Shown one piece after another: positions 61,171 to 64,000 of a DNA stretch of 64,000 nt (position 1 is the stretch's first letter; every line of letters begins with the position of its first letter). The stretch is taken from NCBI GenBank assembly GCA_026874595.1, contig CM049310.1:43219558-43283557 (forward strand), in the 5' to 3' direction. The position numbers and the translations under genes are program-made. The DNA is from Sipunculus nudus (lineage: Eukaryota > Annelida > Sipuncula > Golfingiida > Sipunculidae). The notes beneath the pieces were generated by a model, which had not been told where the DNA came from, made no database searches, and saw only the letters and a list, made by a program, of their open reading frames with translations.

Positions 61171-64000
61171 TATTATTATAATTAAAATAATTACATAAGT
61201 TTCTAAGAAGACATTTCACAGATGGATGATTTATTATACCATCTTTTAATAGCCAGTTACACTTTTTTTTTATAAAATATTAATATAATTTGATTATATA
61301 TATTCATATTTACCTATCCTTTACACTTGTATGTGAAAGATTGTTCTAACATATTTAATTGGTTGTTTGGATACACTCATATTTTGAGACTGTCTTGTAT
61401 GGAAAAAATAGTTGAAATTTAATTCCTCAACCAGAAATTGCCTATTCTTGTTTCTTGCAATTAAAATATATGGTAATATATATATCAGAGCCGCACGTTC
61501 CCTCGACGAAAATATAATTAAGATCCGAATACTTTACCCGAACTCTTTTTCAACCATATCTGAACAAGATTTATTCATATTTTAAATACTTAAAATAATA
61601 ATTCATAAACTCAAACATAACTGCAGAATCGAATGCCCAAATTTGCTTGATTTTGGTATATACACAAAATCAGAAAGATATTTCTCCCATATCCTATACT
61701 TTCCAATGAGAAAATGGTTCGCATGCAGTAGCATGAATGGAACACGTAGTACCACTGCCACAGAACTTCCGGTCTGAGCCCTGGAGAATGAATACAGATC
61801 AATAAAATCACGCGGGAAGGTCACGTGACGTGGCCTCCGCCATGCTTGGGTTGTCGTCCGGAAATATAGTCACTCTCAAGGTCGTAGTTGTGTAATATAC
61901 CGTTACTGACAAAAGAATGGCATTCGCAATCTAAGCCTGTGCTAATTATTAAAGCGCATGCTTGGTTGATCATGATTGCAAACTATTTTATACACTTATT
62001 AAAATCTGTTTGCAATGAGTTATACATGCAGTGATTTATAGTATGTTAAAATAAAGTCCAAGACCGGGACGGGAGAGTATGCAAAATGATTTTTAAAAAG
62101 TGATTATATTTTTGTTTCACTAGTATATTTAAACGATATAGGATTAAGACTAATAAAAATGCAGACTGATCTCATTTTAGTGTATATTCAAAATGTTTTT
62201 GTAATTCCAAGGTCAATTGTCTCATTTTGTTTGTATACTTAAGTGTATGTTTAGAGTGTTAAAGACCATAGTATAGGATGTAAACTTATTCGAAACCTAT
62301 TATATCAAAGGCTTTATGAAATAACAGTATGACGCAAACATTTCGCAAATTAATGTTAATAAAATAGACGTATGAAATATAATATGTTAATTTATTGATT
62401 TTGTATAGTCAGGAAAACCAGAGAACTATTGTTACACATGGGCATGGAAATGGAAGCCTGAGTTTGTTTATATATACTAGTATAACAGGTTCGTATATAT
62501 TACGTCACATCGAGACCCTTATGCTTTAAAAACTTTTTAAGCTTTAAGAAAGCCTTAAACTTTTGATCCTCTCAGATTTTAAATGAACCTGTACTTTTGA
62601 ATCCGGCATTGTTCGAAACAAGAATTTATTGAACCTTATGTCCAAACTTGAAGACTAATGAGAAAAAAATCATCAGGTTTGGGAGAAGGGGATGGTTCAG
62701 GCCCCCAAAATTTATTTGAACCCCTCAAAAAGGTGTCTTGGACTCTAATGGGATAGGTCTAGAACCCTGGAACCCCCTTGACGCTGTGCTGGTTAATATT
62801 AATGAAATAACCTACGAGAATAGTAGTTAACAGATTATATATAATAAAATATCATGCACATTACTAAATTAATGTGTATGGTGGAATCTGTATGCCCCAG
62901 ACTCTGACAGACCCTAGCCTATCAAAAATAAAGTATACTGAAATATAAAAGACTTATTTTTGTCCATATAATAAATGCTACCAAGTTTGGTTTTGAAATT
63001 AGACAGATGCGGCCGTCTGACGTCACGATACAGCCAGGGGAAGGAATTATAAGTTGAGACATGTACTCGCTCGTGTCATTTTCATATTTTTATTAATCTG
63101 CAGTGGGTCAAATGTAGGTGACCTTGTTTCCTTTGTACCGAAAGGAACTCTCAAGTATGTTCGATCAGCGTAACATGACAAATCATGGCGAACAAACATG
63201 TCCATTTCCGGTCACGTGAGTCATGCCCCGCGGGAAGTGCGCCAATATTGGGTCATTTAAGTACAATGAGACTGAAAACATTTCCATAAAACAGACCGGT
63301 GCTTAACTTCTCATATGACCTTTTCATACTTGCATTTAAAAGTTAAAGAACAATTTCTGGTGACTCACAGAGCGGGGGAGAACGAGGGTCGATTATTAAT
63401 TTGCCCGGAGGATGAAGCAAATACATGTTAATACATGATAGACTTTTTTTGTATTCATGGTTTGATTCCAGCACAGAAAATAAGGTTTTGATATGAGGGG
63501 CTGGTGTAAGTGCGAATAATTTTTGTTAATATATATTCTCTTTTTTGTGCTTTGGAATATTGTAAAAATAGGTAAAGAAAGCCAAGAACTTATGGAGAGT
63601 TTTTTTGCCATGCAGACTATATACGGCTGTTATAGAATCAGGTCATAGGCCCTCTATACCCAGATGTGAGAAAAATGAATAATTCCAACAGTAAACGCGG
63701 TCTCAATATATTCAGAACTTGTGCTAATAGTTTATAGAAATAGAACAGGAAATTATGAGATACCGCTAGGGGTATACAAAACTTAATATGATAAATACAA
63801 ATATGAAAATGTATCTTTAAATTATGACTGTAGCAATATAACATTACTCCACATTTTACTGCAGTTTGTTGATAATGATTATCGAAAGTGAATATATAAA
63901 AAAAACATAATACTTGAAAAGTCTGTAAATTAGAAATATATGGAAATATATGCATTTGGCACAGGGGAAAATAAGAAAGAGAACCTTGTTCCGCTTATGA
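61171..64000. other. Presumed Cav2 intron, no exon seen
   Basis: AT-rich, with two GC-richer spots (61805-61860 and 63190-63260) that pair a CACGTG E-box with GCGGGAA. No PFEYM-like channel exon and no RNA gene recognised. Confidence 0.5.

Noticed and set aside
46417-64000. Search for Cav2 exon 2 (codons for PFEYM and helix IS1)
   Set aside because: No matching sequence was found by eye on the plus strand, so the intron is taken to continue past the window.

Overview
The window looks like AT-rich, intron- and repeat-dominated DNA from an invertebrate animal, most likely a mollusc (bivalve-like). No prokaryotic gene organisation is present. The one gene I recognise firmly is the 5' end of a Cav2-type voltage-gated calcium channel alpha1 subunit (relatives: vertebrate CACNA1A/B/E, fly cacophony, worm unc-2). 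Its exon lies at 46222-46416 on the + strand. It ends just before the first transmembrane helix at a phase-2 donor, the position where the next exon would begin with the family's PFEYM motif. I do not see that next exon, so 46417-64000 is read as a long first intron. The mollusc assignment is an inference from the channel's N-terminus and from repeat types (CCGTCCGT-headed elements, TTATTGCCTCCG elements, GGTGGCGCCACC arrays) that are familiar from marine molluscs.

Upstream of the channel exon there are two GC-rich, coding-looking segments (21112-21370 and 25545-25780) and two short ATG-to-donor stretches (42179-42213 and 45401-45423). All four end in phase 2, and the acceptor in front of the channel exon (AG at 46220-46221) would join each of them in frame to the channel ATG. 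This suggests, without proving, that the gene has several alternative first exons giving different cytoplasmic N-termini. About 1 kb of GC-richer sequence with three CRE-like sites precedes the channel exon. A well-delimited unidentified exon lies on the opposite strand inside the long intron (49702-49952), and two AG|GT ratchet-like sites (47478 and 55151) occur in the same intron.

The rest is repeats. From left to right: a 146-bp-period element (4.2-4.8 kb), a 56-bp tandem array (5.1-5.6 kb), a 30-bp array (7.4-7.7 kb), a 288-bp three-copy satellite (9.0-9.8 kb), one copy of a dispersed element (10.6-11.0 kb), GAT and TCATCAC arrays (13.3-16.3 kb), an insert between two TA tracts (20.1-20.65 kb), two related arrays sharing the palindrome GGTGGCGCCACC (30.3-35.0 kb), a two-subunit minisatellite (35.5-36.3 kb), a 2.4-kb 33-bp array (38.6-41.1 kb), an ancient 25-bp array (44.8-45.1 kb), a complete non-autonomous hAT element with 8-bp target duplication (53862-54277), a decayed array holding a LINE reverse-transcriptase fragment (56.3-57.7 kb), a second dispersed-element copy (58.0-58.4 kb) and a tRNA-headed SINE in a TA tract (59.65-59.86 kb). 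The remaining stretches show no gene I can support.
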